A program made the translations under genes and the position numbers. 64,000 bases of DNA from contig CM031879.1 in NCBI GenBank assembly GCA_018697195.1, forward strand, positions 22,093,207 to 22,157,206. The letters are read 5' to 3'. Positions 12,395 through 23,637 of the stretch are shown one piece after another (position 1 is the stretch's first letter; each line of letters starts with the position of its first letter). The notes beneath the pieces are model-generated. The model was not told the origin of the DNA. It ran no database searches and saw only the letters and a program-made list of their open reading frames with translations. Origin of the DNA: Certhia americana (taxonomy: Eukaryota > Chordata > Aves > Passeriformes > Certhiidae).

Positions 12395-13250
12395 GGCAAA
12401 TAGAGTTACCTCAGGACCTGCAGAAAGACTTTAACAGATTAGAGGGCTGGGCAACTGCCAGCCATAATATGAAGTTCAACACTGGAAAATTTCTGAACCT
12501 GGGAGGGGGCAAGCCAGGATGCAAGGACAGACTGAGGAATGAGGTATTGGAAAACAGCAGCACAGAAAGAGACTTGGGGGTCCTGGTCAATGCCAAGTTG
12601 AAAAATGGGTCAGCAGTGCCCTGGCAGCCAGGAGGGCCAGCCCTGTCCTGGGGTGCATCAGGTACAGCACGGCCAGCTGGGCAAGGGAGGGGATTGTCCT
12701 GCTCTGCTCAGAGCTGGGGCAGCCTCACCTCGAGTGCTGGGGGCAGTTCTGGGCACCACAACGTAAGAAAGATATAAAGCTATGAGAGAGCATTCAAAGG
12801 ATGGCAACAAAGATGGTGAAGAGTCTTGATGGGAAACCTTTTGAGGAGTGAGGTCACTTGGTCTGTTCAGCCTGGAGGAGAGGAGACTGAGGAGAGACCT
12901 CACTGCATTTATAACTTCCTCATGAAGGGAAGAGGAAGGGAAGACACTTATCTCTTTGAGGTGACCAGTGGCAGGACTTGAGGGAATGTCCTAAAGTTGT
13001 GTCAGAGAATGTTTAGGGTAGATATTAGGCAAAGGTTCTTCATTCTTCCCCCAGAGGGTGGCTGGGCACTAGAGCAGCTCCTCAGGGAAGAGGAACCAAG
13101 GCTACCAGAGTTAAAGAAGTGTTTGAATAACTCTCTCAAACATGCAGAGTGATTTTTGGAGGGGTTCTGTATAGACCCAGGAGCTGGGTTTCGATGATCA
13201 TTTTGTGTCCCTTCCAACCCAGGATATTCTGTGATTCTATGATTCTGTAG
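12395..13250 (+). mobile_element. CR1 LINE, 5'-truncated, plus orientation
   Basis: The segment carries the 3' part of a CR1 retrotransposon. It starts in the C-terminal end of the reverse transcriptase reading frame: the region around 12,425-12,520 matches the CR1 section encoding the ATGAAGTTCAAC block. It continues through the GC-richer middle (GGCCAGCTGGGCAAGGGAGG) and the untranslated region beginning near TTCAGCCTGGAGGAGAGGAG. It ends in the characteristic short tail repeat, GTGATTCTATGATTCTG. The coding part is broken by frameshifts and stops. CR1 elements lack poly(A) and end in an 8-bp-type repeat, as seen here. This is the strongest single indication that the host is a bird or other sauropsid. 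Confidence 0.9.
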
Positions 13251-13304
13251 TAAGGGGAAGGTGAGGCTCACAGGGGGAAGAAAATGGCAAAGATGATTTT
13301 TGGT

Positions 13305-13871
13305 TGTCATGGTTTCAGCCCAGCTGGAATTTAAGCACCACACAGTTACTTGTTCGAGCCCCCTCTCTCCCACCCCAGCCTGGTAGATGAGGTAGAGAAT
13401 CAAAATAAAACTCGTAGGTTAAGATAAGAAATGTTTAATAATTGAAAATAAAATACAATAATAATGATAAATTATGGTAATTAAAAGGGAAAAATGTGGT
13501 GCATGATACAATTAGTCACTACCCACTGACCAATGCCAGATCCCCATTCCTAGACCCAGATTGGCCCCTCCTTCCCAGTACCCCCTATTTATATACTGGG
13601 CATGATATTCTCTATGAATATACCTTTGGTCAGTTTGGGTCATCTGTCACAGCTATGCTTCCTCCCAGTTTCTTTTGCAAATATCCTCACAGGCAGGGCA
13701 TGAGACTCCTAGGAGCAGGGTTGGAACTGGTTCTAACCAACAGAACAGAGACTTAAGCATGGTTAAGTCAGCATTCCTCTTGTTTAGGCTCTTTTTACCC
13801 CTTCACATCTTGGATTCCTATCTGCATAGTGACCTGGCTTAAAAACAGATATGGAAAACAACCCCACCACA
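13305..13871 (-). mobile_element. Avian ERV long terminal repeat, apparently solo
   Basis: Read on the minus strand the 567-base unit begins TGTGGTGGGG and ends ACCATGACA, the TG...CA termini of a retroviral LTR. A clear TATA box (TATATAAATA) lies at 13,595-13,586. Downstream, the sequence around CTTAACCTACGAGTTTTATT, followed by a C/T-rich end, matches the 3' part of a widespread avian LTR family as I remember it. No matching target-site duplication is visible: the five bases on either side, TTGGT and ATCAT, differ. That points to decay or rearrangement. No second copy is seen in the window. It may be the 5' LTR of the pol relic at 12,010-12,309. Confidence 0.75.
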
Positions 13872-16394
13872 ATCATATCATCAGAGCCCCCACCCACTGT
13901 CAGGAGGTAGATAGGAAACTATTTAGCTTGAGGAATCAAATATTTATGCTACCAGGCTGAATGATTGCTGCCTCCTATCCTGTAATTTATTCCTAATTTG
14001 GCACCTATTCCCCCAAGAGATCAGAGAAGAACCTGTTCAAACTCAGCCTGTGCCTGGGGTTTTCTGTTAGTCCTTGGCATCTCCCTGGATAACATCCAGG
14101 ATCATTCCATACTGCAAGTTTTTCAGCACCCTACAGAGTTAGAAAAAGGAGATAAAGGAACCATCTGAGGGACTTTTCTTTCTGTTACACTTATGTGTTT
14201 GGTTTTTAACAGTTTCCACATCTGAATTGGAAGGCAAGGGTTGGATTCATCTCGGCCACAATAAACCACCTGGAAGTTAGATGCTTGGTCCTGACTAATC
14301 ATTTCAGCTCTCTCTGTGTGCAGTCATGGCATATGATCCCTCCAGGCATCAGTTCTTCCCATCTATCTCAGACACCTGTTTTAGTGTCCTCTGCAGCTGC
14401 CTGTCTCTCTGCAGTGATTTCTTGTGGAGATTTCAGCATCATTTCCAACTGGAACTCCACTTTTAGATAGGTTAATGTGAGTTGGATATCATTACTTTCT
14501 ACAGAACTACATAAAAATCTGGTCCAGTGTAGTCCATACATTAGCCACAGCAAATGCTAGAACTATTCTTTTGACAGTGCAGAGATCCTATTTTTTTTTC
14601 TGAGGATCTTTCAGTTAAAGATTTGTCAGAATTGATTCCATACAGAAATTGGATAATAAAGTCCTGTCCTCTGCCAGCATGTTTCTGTTCAAGTTAGATG
14701 GAAGCTGAAAGAGAATGGAGAAGGTGGTGGTCCAAGATCTACACATTAGCACACATAGCATAATAAAGAGGCTGTCCCAAAAGGGAAAATTATCTGGTTG
14801 CAGCTTTTGCAGTGTTTGAAATTTGAGAGGTTATTTTACAACATTCTCCAGACATAGCTATGCATCTATACATATGTAGGACACTGAAAGGATGTAACGA
14901 TTTACTCAAGGGCAAAGTGATACCCCACTTGCATAAGCTATTCATCCCTTAGGCAAGGTGAGATTATACTGTCTTTTCCACAGAAGCATTATTTGTGGCA
15001 TTTAATCAGATCTAATGTACTTGCTATTAGCTCCCACAAACAGTGGGAGCTAAAGGACCATAAAGATGCAAAGAAGGCTGCTTAAAGTGGAGGGATCATA
15101 CCATATTGTAACAGTTGTATTTACTGCAGTAAATACTTAGGATAGTACTTAATATTATTAACAGATAGTTTTCACAGCTTTAAAGGATATGCAAAGGTGC
15201 TTTAAAATTATGTTTTTAATATCTGAAGAAAAGAGGATCATGCATGTTTGTGTAGAAACTGTTGCTTTTGAATTTCTCTAATTATAAAAAAATATTTTTA
15301 ATAATCTTAATGTTTGAGTCTGGGAAGTTTATCTATTAAGCAGCTTGATTATCTTGGAATAGGAGCTAATGGGATAAATCCTCTTCCGGTACCTGAAGGG
15401 CAAAAGTATAATTGAGGAACAGTTTGCAGTGGTGGCTGCCAGCCATGTCAGTGCTTGTTGGTCCTAGACCAGCTGTATGGTGATCTACTTTCCAGTTTCA
15501 ACACTGTAGCCTCAGGCTGCTCTTGCTTGTACCAGTTTCTAAAATCCCCAGCACTGCTGCTGTGATTGCTGAGAGCACAGTGAGACACATGGGAGGCATG
15601 GAGGGGGAAAGGTGCCCTCACCAGAAGAGCCCACACTCTGTAACCTTCCACCAAGACCTGTGCAGAGGAGCAAAATCAACTATTGAATTAGACTGGCTTA
15701 GATTTTACAGGTTTTTCATTTTTCCACTAGAGGCTTTTTGTATGAATTTTTCCTTACACTCTTGTGCTTTGTTTGTTTTTGTCTGCAGTGAGGTTGTACT
15801 AATTAATATTGATCATGGTGTTTTCATACACCAGCTTTTCATGGGAAAGCTGTGATATAAATAGTTTTCAATCATTATTTGGATATTTTATATATGAGAT
15901 ATTTTTAAAATACTGCTGTGATATAATTTGAAAAAAATAATAGAAAGTAAGGTGGTGTTTTCTTTCTGTGATTTTTTTTTTTTTTTTTACAATTATCAGT
16001 TAATTTAGTTCCCTGAATTTTTTGCAACAAGATGTGAAATGATTGTTCCGTCCTCAAAGAGAATGGGCACAGCAAAATCTTCATGCGCCATATCAAGATG
16101 CTAGTGGAGGTCTTGGAACAGGGCTTGTATGTAGAATATGTGTAGATAGAGATGCTTAATGCAGTATAGAGGAACTTCTGTATTGCTTTTGGTAGAGGCT
16201 ATGAATCAAGTTTGTATTAGAAATGGCTGCGACATTTCTGCATAAATGACAATTTTTTAAATGCAAATGTTTCAGAAAGATGTATCAGTTTTAAACAGGG
16301 TCTTTTACTGGGGCAGAGGGACATCAGGTAAGTGGAGAGAACTGCCAGGAGTCAGCTGTGCCAGCAGTGCTCTCATGGGACAGGATAGTGTAAT
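13872..16394. other. Non-coding sequence between two repeats
   Basis: No gene is recognised. Short frames at 14,285-14,553 and 15,448-15,855 have chance-like composition. A perfect hairpin sits at 15,027-15,053 and a T-run of 17 at 15,972-15,988. Part of 14,000-14,560 is less AT-rich and could be an old repeat, but I could not classify it. Confidence 0.5.
15027..15053. repeat. Perfect 11-bp hairpin with 5-base loop
   Basis: TTAGCTCCCAC at 15,027-15,037 and its exact reverse complement at 15,043-15,053 enclose the loop AAACA. The stem contains CTCCCAC/GTGGGAG, so it is stable as RNA or as a cruciform. No T-run follows and no gene abuts it, so a terminator or a known RNA class is not supported. 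Confidence 0.7.
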
Positions 16395-17292
16395 GTGTTT
16401 ACCATTTACATAGATGAAGGGATTGAGTGCAACTTTAGCATGTTTACAGACCACATCAAGCTAACTAATAGAGTTGACACACCTGAAGGAAGAGATGCTA
16501 TCCAGAGGTACCTGGACAAGCTCAAGAAATTTTCCCATTGGATTCTCATTAGGTTTAATAACACCAGGTGCAAGGTGTGGCATCTGTATCAACACAGGCT
16601 GGGGGAGGAACAGATCCAGAGCAGCCCTGCCAAGAAGGACTTGGGGTGCAGGAGAGGCTGGACATGAGCAGGCAAAGTGCCCTCCCAGACCAGAAAGCCA
16701 ATTGTAACCTGGGCTGCATCAAGAGCAGCATGGCCAGCTGGTCAAGGGAGGGGATTCTGCCCCTTCTCCACTCTGGTGAGACCCCACCTGGAGTGCTGCA
16801 TCCAGCTCTGGGGCCCCATCACAGGAAGGACAGGGACCTGTTGGAGCAAGTCCAGGGAAGGCCACCACAATTATTAGAGGGGTAAATCACCTATGCTATA
16901 AGCTAAAACTGAGAGAGTTGGAGTTGTTCATCCTGGAGAAGAGAAAGCTCTGGGGAGATCTTATTGCAGCCTTCCAGTACCTGAAGAGCACCTACAAGAA
17001 AGATGAGGACAAATTTTTAGCAGGGCCTGTTGTGATAGGGCAAGGGTAATGGTTTTATACTAAAACGGTATCATACTAAACTTGGATATAAGGAAGAAGT
17101 TTTTTTACAAGGGTAGTAAAGTACTGGAGCATGTTGCCCAAAGAGATGGTGGATGTCCCATCCATTCAAGGTCAGGCTGGATGGGACCCTGAGCAACTGG
17201 TCTCGTTGAAGATATTTCTGTACATTGCAGGGAGGTTGGGCTTGATGACCTTTACAAGTCCCTTCCAGCCCAAATTATGCTAAGAATCTATG
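16395..17292 (+). mobile_element. CR1 LINE, 5'-truncated, plus orientation
   Basis: The element opens in the C-terminal part of the CR1 reverse transcriptase. The frame at 16,395-16,667 contains IDEGIECNFSMF, VDTPEGRDAIQRYLDKL and RFNNTRCKVWHL, the conserved tail segments of that protein. It then shifts out of frame. The 3' region carries the usual blocks: a CACTCTGGTGAGACCCCACC-like section near 16,770, then a CTGGAGAAGAGAAAGCTCTG-like section near 16,935. It ends in TCCCTTCCAGCCCAAATTATG and a degraded AATCTATGAT tail. Substitutions and frame breaks show it is long dead. It has the same orientation as the element 3 kb upstream but differs enough to be an independent insertion. Confidence 0.9.
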
Positions 17293-19342
17293 ATATCCTG
17301 GGACAGGTCCTAACCATTTAGGCATCCATAATTTCAATGGAATTGTCAATATTTTTCACTGAATTATGCATTAATGAATCTCTTAGAAAGATTTTCATTT
17401 AATTCTACTCTGCAATGGAACTAAGTTGCAAACTCCCAGTAGGTGCCACAAAAACAGATTCATCTTGTTTGAGTAGGTTTTGTTTAGAGTGGATGTAGAG
17501 GTAATTTTAAAAATCTTTCAAGGTGTCATTCCAAAGATGCACACCTGTAAAAATAAATTATATTGGCTTTCGTTGCACTTTAGGAAACATGACAATCATA
17601 TAGTCACGCATATTTTAGATTGTTTACGATATTAGCCAACAGAATCTCTTTCCACAAAAAATGTGTTTCTGTACAAATATAAAGAAAAAAAATATTCAAC
17701 AAACTTCATAATCTTGATGGCAGATTTTTTATACATAAAAAGTTTTCCATGAATTAAGTATATTATATCATGACATTATAGGCCCAGAAATAACAGCTTC
17801 AGCCTTTAGAGTACAAGAAATCTTCAGGCTACCAATGGAACCCATAACTAGTTGTCTCCCTAGGTCTCATGATAATGTGGTCAGAAGGCATAAAGTAGTT
17901 TATTTTCAGGTATTTTATGGAGTACTGTTACAGATGAATAATATCAATTTATAAGGAGAAGGATATGAAAGTGGCTCCAGTAGCATTTCCAAAAATCCCC
18001 TTAAATATTGTGCTTTCCCCACCTCATAATATATGTGACATCTCTCAGCAACATATGTGCTGCTGGGGGTGTGAGAATTTTGCATACATACGTTTTCTCT
18101 CAATTATTTAACTGATTCATGGTTTGCCACCTACATGTAGAAAACTATCCAAAATCCTGATGATTAATCCTAAAATTACTTTTACATGTTATCAGATAAT
18201 TTTATATTGAACTACAATAACTTATAAATAAAAATAACTTGATTTTTTTAAAAGCAACCCTATGATGTATAAATATATATATATGCATGTGTTTCCTCTC
18301 TTGTTTTAAGCTTCAGTTTTATCCCTTGATAGTCACTGCATGAACATCTGTCAGTAAAGGTTCTGCTCCAGATCACACAGAACATAATGTGAAAAACTTC
18401 CACAATGGAACTGAACAATTTGTGTGAGGATTAGTAATTGTCTAAATCTTAACAGCAGTCTAAATCCTATTTCAAACAAAACCATTCATAGGATGAGAAA
18501 AAGGGTTAATGACAAACTTCCATGAAAATGTCATGGACAAACATGGTTCATGATATAATTTCATTTTAAAATCTAGATTTATGGATTATAACCAACCAAA
18601 TCAATTATTCCTGTAAATACAGAGAAAAAAACTATTTCCAATAAGAAACAGCTGTGTTTTTCCAATACTATTAAATTTTGAATTAATACTAAAAGTAACA
18701 AAAAATGGAGGGAGTAAGTTGATTATAGGCATTACTTATTCCAAATGACATAATTCCACCACAGACTCCACACTAAGTATTTTTGGTAAAATGATACTTT
18801 AGCTTTAACTATGATTTCTGAGCCATTAGTCATATTTACTGTAAACTCTTCTCTGTGGAATTTGTAATCACTCTCATGAACAAAAGAAAGAGATAAAACT
18901 CAACATGAATAAATAGCTTTTAGTTTAAAATCTGATTAATTAAATCTCAACTCTTCCTTCACAGATTTCTTTCATGAGGTGATGGCCAGTAGGGACCACT
19001 GTAATCAGTTGGTCTGACCTCTGCAGACATTTGCTCAGGAGCTGGGTTAAAGCACATTTTATAGGAAGACATGTAATCATTTCTTGCAGACCTAAAGTCC
19101 TGATGAATTTACAGCCTCCTGATAAGCTGATCCAATTTTTACCTACCTTCACGGCTAAGAAAAATTACGTGTCATTTTAGGACCCAAAGTTGTTTTTTCT
19201 CCCCTTTATCTTCAGTCCCAGCTACTTGATTGTTCCAATGCTTTTGCCTGCAAGACTTTGGGTGAACAAAAGCTTTGTTCATGGATCAGATTGTAAAAAA
19301 AATCCAGCAGTACACTTCAGTGTCCACCTTGCAAATTGTGTC

Positions 19343-19383
19343 TTTGTGACCTGAATTATTTGTGACCTGAATTATTTGTGACC
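19343..19383. repeat. 16-bp tandem repeat, about 2.6 copies
   Basis: The unit TTTGTGACCTGAATTA occurs exactly at 19,343-19,358 and 19,359-19,374, with a nine-base partial third copy. Exact identity suggests a recent slippage or duplication event, possibly polymorphic. Confidence 0.85.
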
Positions 19384-21546
19384 CCCTTTGTACACTCTGC
19401 ACTTTCCACACTGTTGCTTAAATAGGACTGTCAAGAGTCAGAAATAGGATTCTAGCAATGGCTGTGGCACTGCTGTGTCCAGAGACAAAGTGCCTTTCCA
19501 GCTTATTCTTGTATTATCCTTAGAGCATAGGCAAGTGCTATGGCCAGAACATTGAAACAGGTCAGTGAAGGACACTTGGGATTTTCTAGTGAATACTTCA
19601 ACAGGTCTCTCACCTGTGAGAACAGCTGGTCTTGTTTTTTATCCAAACACTACACAGTACTTGTTTGAATTAAAGTATGTTTTGCTGGACAGTGTTTTTG
19701 TCCCTAATCTCACAATTTACTGCTTCACCCATCTTAGTAGCATCTTTATTCTACAGTTGAACTACATCTTCTACGGGTCTTTGAAAAAAACATCCAATGA
19801 CACTCTTCTAGGAGTTTCTAGAAAAAACTCTTCTAGGAGATTTCTGGAGACACTGTGGATGCTGGACCTAGGACTAAGTATGAGGTGAAACTCATTAATA
19901 TCACAATTTTATGAAGATCTTAATAGACATTCCTGAGTGGAGATTAGCTTTTCACCTCTCCTTTGTCTTTCACTGGATCTTGTTTTCATTTCTGTGAGCC
20001 CTTGTAGAAGTTTTTTAAACAATAAAAGGGAAACTCCTTAAAATCAGTGGTGGTTATACTTCTCCAGAACCTGAAAGAGCCTGTTAGTGGCCAGACAATG
20101 TGATCAAAATGCAGATGGGTGTACTTTGTCTGTGATACCATGAAGAAATATAAGAATCAGGCAAGGCATTTTCACAAACCATTATACACAATGGTGGAGG
20201 AAGAGGATATAAGAGCAGCTGAAAACTCAAAGAATAGAGAATTCGGTTTGTTGGGATGTTTTGTAAAATCTGCATGAAAAAATAGTGAGTGGGGTAAGGA
20301 CAGTCACTGAATACAAAGAGTGGTACCAACTACTGCGAGGATGGGCAGAGCACTGAGACTGCCTAATTAGGACAGTAGTTATTCTATAATCCTGTGGGAA
20401 AGTCAAAAATATGCAAAGATCATTGTGATTTTTTTGGAGCACACTACTGTTCAGCTTCAGACCCTTGCTTTGACAACATGCATGTTTTACAAATACCTGT
20501 GCAACGATGAATCAGATTTAGATTAATGTCGTTTTCTCAGGTTATCAGTCCTTCATGTTGCAGGTTTTACACTGGTAAGAGGCAAAATCCCTCTTGAGGT
20601 GAAGATTTCAAAGTATTGCTGTGGGAAAGGGCACTGACTTATTCACCAGCCAGGGGAAACAGGTGCATGATGAATGGTGCAAGAAAAAAAAGTGAGCAAG
20701 GATCTAACCTAACTTGACTGGAATGACAACATCTTCAGTCTGTTTTGTAATGTGTGGTTTTGGCAATACTTGGTATGCACTACATAGGCTAAATCCTTCC
20801 TCTCTTTCTAATACTTTCAAATACCAATTGACCTAAGGGTAGTATTTAAACATAATGCTGTCCTTGAGGCAGGGACTTTGCAACCAGAAATGTGGAAATT
20901 AGATTTTCCTCCCCTTTAGTATAGATTTACCACCAACTCAGAAACCCATGACGCAGTTTCCTCCTCTACCTCTAATGACACAGATGCCAAAAGTTCTTAG
21001 CCTGAAAACCTGAATTTACCTCTGCTTCTTTCTCCATGTAGGATGAATGATTCATTTTGTTCCATGACGCTTCTTCCAACTGCAAAACTGTTACATAAAG
21101 GCATCAGGCCTTCTGTTTTTCATTCAGCTTTGGGAATTTCCTGTGCTTTATCACCAATACCTAGGCAGAGTGAACTTCAGGATGATTTTGAATCAAGTGC
21201 AGCAATCCACACAGAGTACATTTTTTTTAATATTTGTGCTATTTTTCCTTTATAGTATACTTTCTGGTATTTAACATTCATCACACTTCAAAATTCAATA
21301 TTTTTAAGCTAAATACTGCTTTATCTTGTCCATGATCTTTTTATATCAACATGACATTTACCCAGTTCCAGTTCAAGACTGTCCTCTTCAGGAGGGAACT
21401 CAGGAATATGTGTGCATCACAAGACCAGCAGTCTTGAAGAATATACACAGATTTAACTAACGAATAAGAATGGTCTGCACAGAGAATAATTTAATCCCCA
21501 AAGTAACTCAATTAATTCTATTTATTCTTGTCTACTTTTTTAAACC

Positions 21547-21576
21547 AAAAAAAAAAAAATAAATATATATATATAT
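21547..21576. repeat. A-run followed by AT dinucleotide repeat
   Basis: About 13 A residues are followed by TAA and an (AT) tract of roughly seven units. It could be the eroded tail of a retroposed sequence, but no element body is visible upstream. Confidence 0.7.
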
Positions 21577-23539
21577 CTTTTAATTTTGAAGGCTTTTTAG
21601 TCCTAATTTTTCTTCTGGTTCTCAATATTTTTTATTTCTGCTTGTGAGTTTTATGCTTTACTATAGATTCAAAGTCAATTAAATATTGGACTGACATATA
21701 TAGAGATGGGTAATGAAGAGATGAGGACTTCTCCTGTTTCCTCATCCAGGCTTCCTTTCTGTATGCTAAGATGCTGCTTTTCTCCTAACATAATGATTAA
21801 CCATTCCTAACAAGGTGATTTCCAGTAGGTGAAACTTTCCAATTTATTAGCATTATTTTGACTTTGATAAACTGATAATTAGTATATGCTAAAATGGTAT
21901 ACCTGAGGCTTTCTACTATTAGCTCTGAAACAGGAGAAAAAGAGCCAGGAGTAATGGGACACATTTAAATTTAGTTTGGAAAGTATTATTAATATGTTTT
22001 ATGTAAAACTATTATTTCAGTTCACTGTAAGCTATTATTGAAACATATTAAAGGCAATCATCCCAGTATTCTAGACATCATACTATTCTCTGTCAGTATG
22101 TTATTAAATAACATCATATATATGACAAATTTCTTCTCTAAGCATTTAAATGCTTTGTTTTCTTTAGGGAGGAGGGGAAATGCAGCAAAACAGCACTATT
22201 GGGCCATATTTTTAGCTGCTGCAAATTAACATAGCTCCACTGGGAGTAGTGCCAGGAATTTAAAATTATTGTTGAACTTTACAGTAGATTCAGCTACTGT
22301 GGCACTTCAATTATATGGAGGGCTAGGGTATAGGAAACAATTGAAAGAAAGTGTAATAGATTATCTGTGGATAAGCTATGCTTCCATGCCAGGTGAGCTG
22401 AATAAACTATTTCAAGCTGCAAAATATTGAATGTATGTAACATGTTTCATTACTGGCATTATAAATATTCTGAAAAGGAAAAATTGATGCATACAACCCC
22501 ATAAACTTTCTAATGCAGACTCTGAAGTAATAGCAAAACCCCTGTTTTTATAATCAGCATGGGGATTCACATATTCTCTAATGAAATCCCTGCTAAATAA
22601 GCCATATGGTCATAACATTATGGTTTGAGGCAAGAGAAAAAGTATTATTCTGAATCAAAAATCAGATAAGAGGAATTAGATGAAAGAGTTAACAATTTTT
22701 TTTTTCAGATGGCAAAATGGGATAGCAAAACTTGTGTTCTAACATTAGGTAATAATAGGAAAACCCCCACAGTTAAGAGCCATAATATTTTTTAAATGCT
22801 AAGAAGTGAAATATGTGTAAAGAAAGGTACTTAACTATTCTTACAGTGTGGCTGAATGTCTAATTAATTGTATCAGGACTGAAAAAAGCATTTTGTAGCA
22901 TGGAGGACAGGTCATTGTAATCCAGTGTGCGGTCCTAAGAATACTGGTGGAACAGCAGAAAACAGAACTGAAAGTAATCTAATATTGTGTAAATCATTCT
23001 TTCCTGGAGTGCTCTGCTCAGTTCTGCTCAGCTTGTCTTAATAGAGCTATAAACAGGAAGAAGAAGGGTTCAAAACTGGGTCATTGACACCAGAAGCATT
23101 AGTGGAACTCATCATTACCAGTCCCCATTAAAGTCAAGACAAAAAGAAAAGAAAGAAAGGGATTAATATTACAGTAAGTGAATGATGAAAACATCAATGG
23201 TTATAACAATCAAGGCACATGGCATCTCTCACAGACAGGAAGACCAAGTAAGGAATTAGCAGGTCCAACAAGGGTTCCTTTTAAAAAATTTAAGTAATTT
23301 CCCCCAGCTGCTAACAGTTCATTGGCTGCCTCACCAGCTGGCTGGACAAGCCCCATCTATGTAAACTAGGAATGGGAACTGGGTTCTTGATAACAATATC
23401 CGGTCCTGTCTCTGAATCTCAAAATTAAGAAAGTTATTAAGGAAAATGAAACTGAGGTGCCAAAGAGGTGCCAAATCCTTGGTGTGTAAAGGGGAGGACT
23501 CAGGAAAAACATGTGGAGGGCAATTCCCATCAAATAGCC

Positions 23540-23637
23540 TAGAATTAAACTACAGGAGTCTTAGCAGTACGAGATTATTGGCTGGACTCAATGATCTTTG
23601 AGATCTTTTCCAACCTAAACCATTCTATGATTCTATG
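23540..23637 (+). mobile_element. Very short CR1 3' end
   Basis: The stretch CTGGACTCAATGATCTTTGA followed by TTTTCCAACCTAAACCATTC and the tail TATGATTCTATGA is the classic CR1 3' terminus. Everything upstream of about 23,540 lacks CR1 similarity that I can see, so this is a severely 5'-truncated copy, as is common for the family. Orientation is plus, as for the two longer copies. Confidence 0.85.

Larger units (their letters stand above)
17293..23520. other. AT-rich sequence without recognised genes
   Basis: No coding region is supported. Features are limited to simple sequence: an AT-repeat near 18,270-18,286, the 16-base tandem repeat at 19,343-19,383, a direct duplication of ACTCTTCTAGGAG around 19,802-19,850, and an A-run followed by an AT-repeat at 21,547-21,576. 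The frame at 19,152-18,940 (minus) has no recognised domain. Confidence 0.55.

Noticed and set aside
12469..12777. Open frames inside the first CR1
   Set aside because: They are fragments of the dead CR1 reverse transcriptase or out-of-frame readings of its 3' part, already covered by the element.
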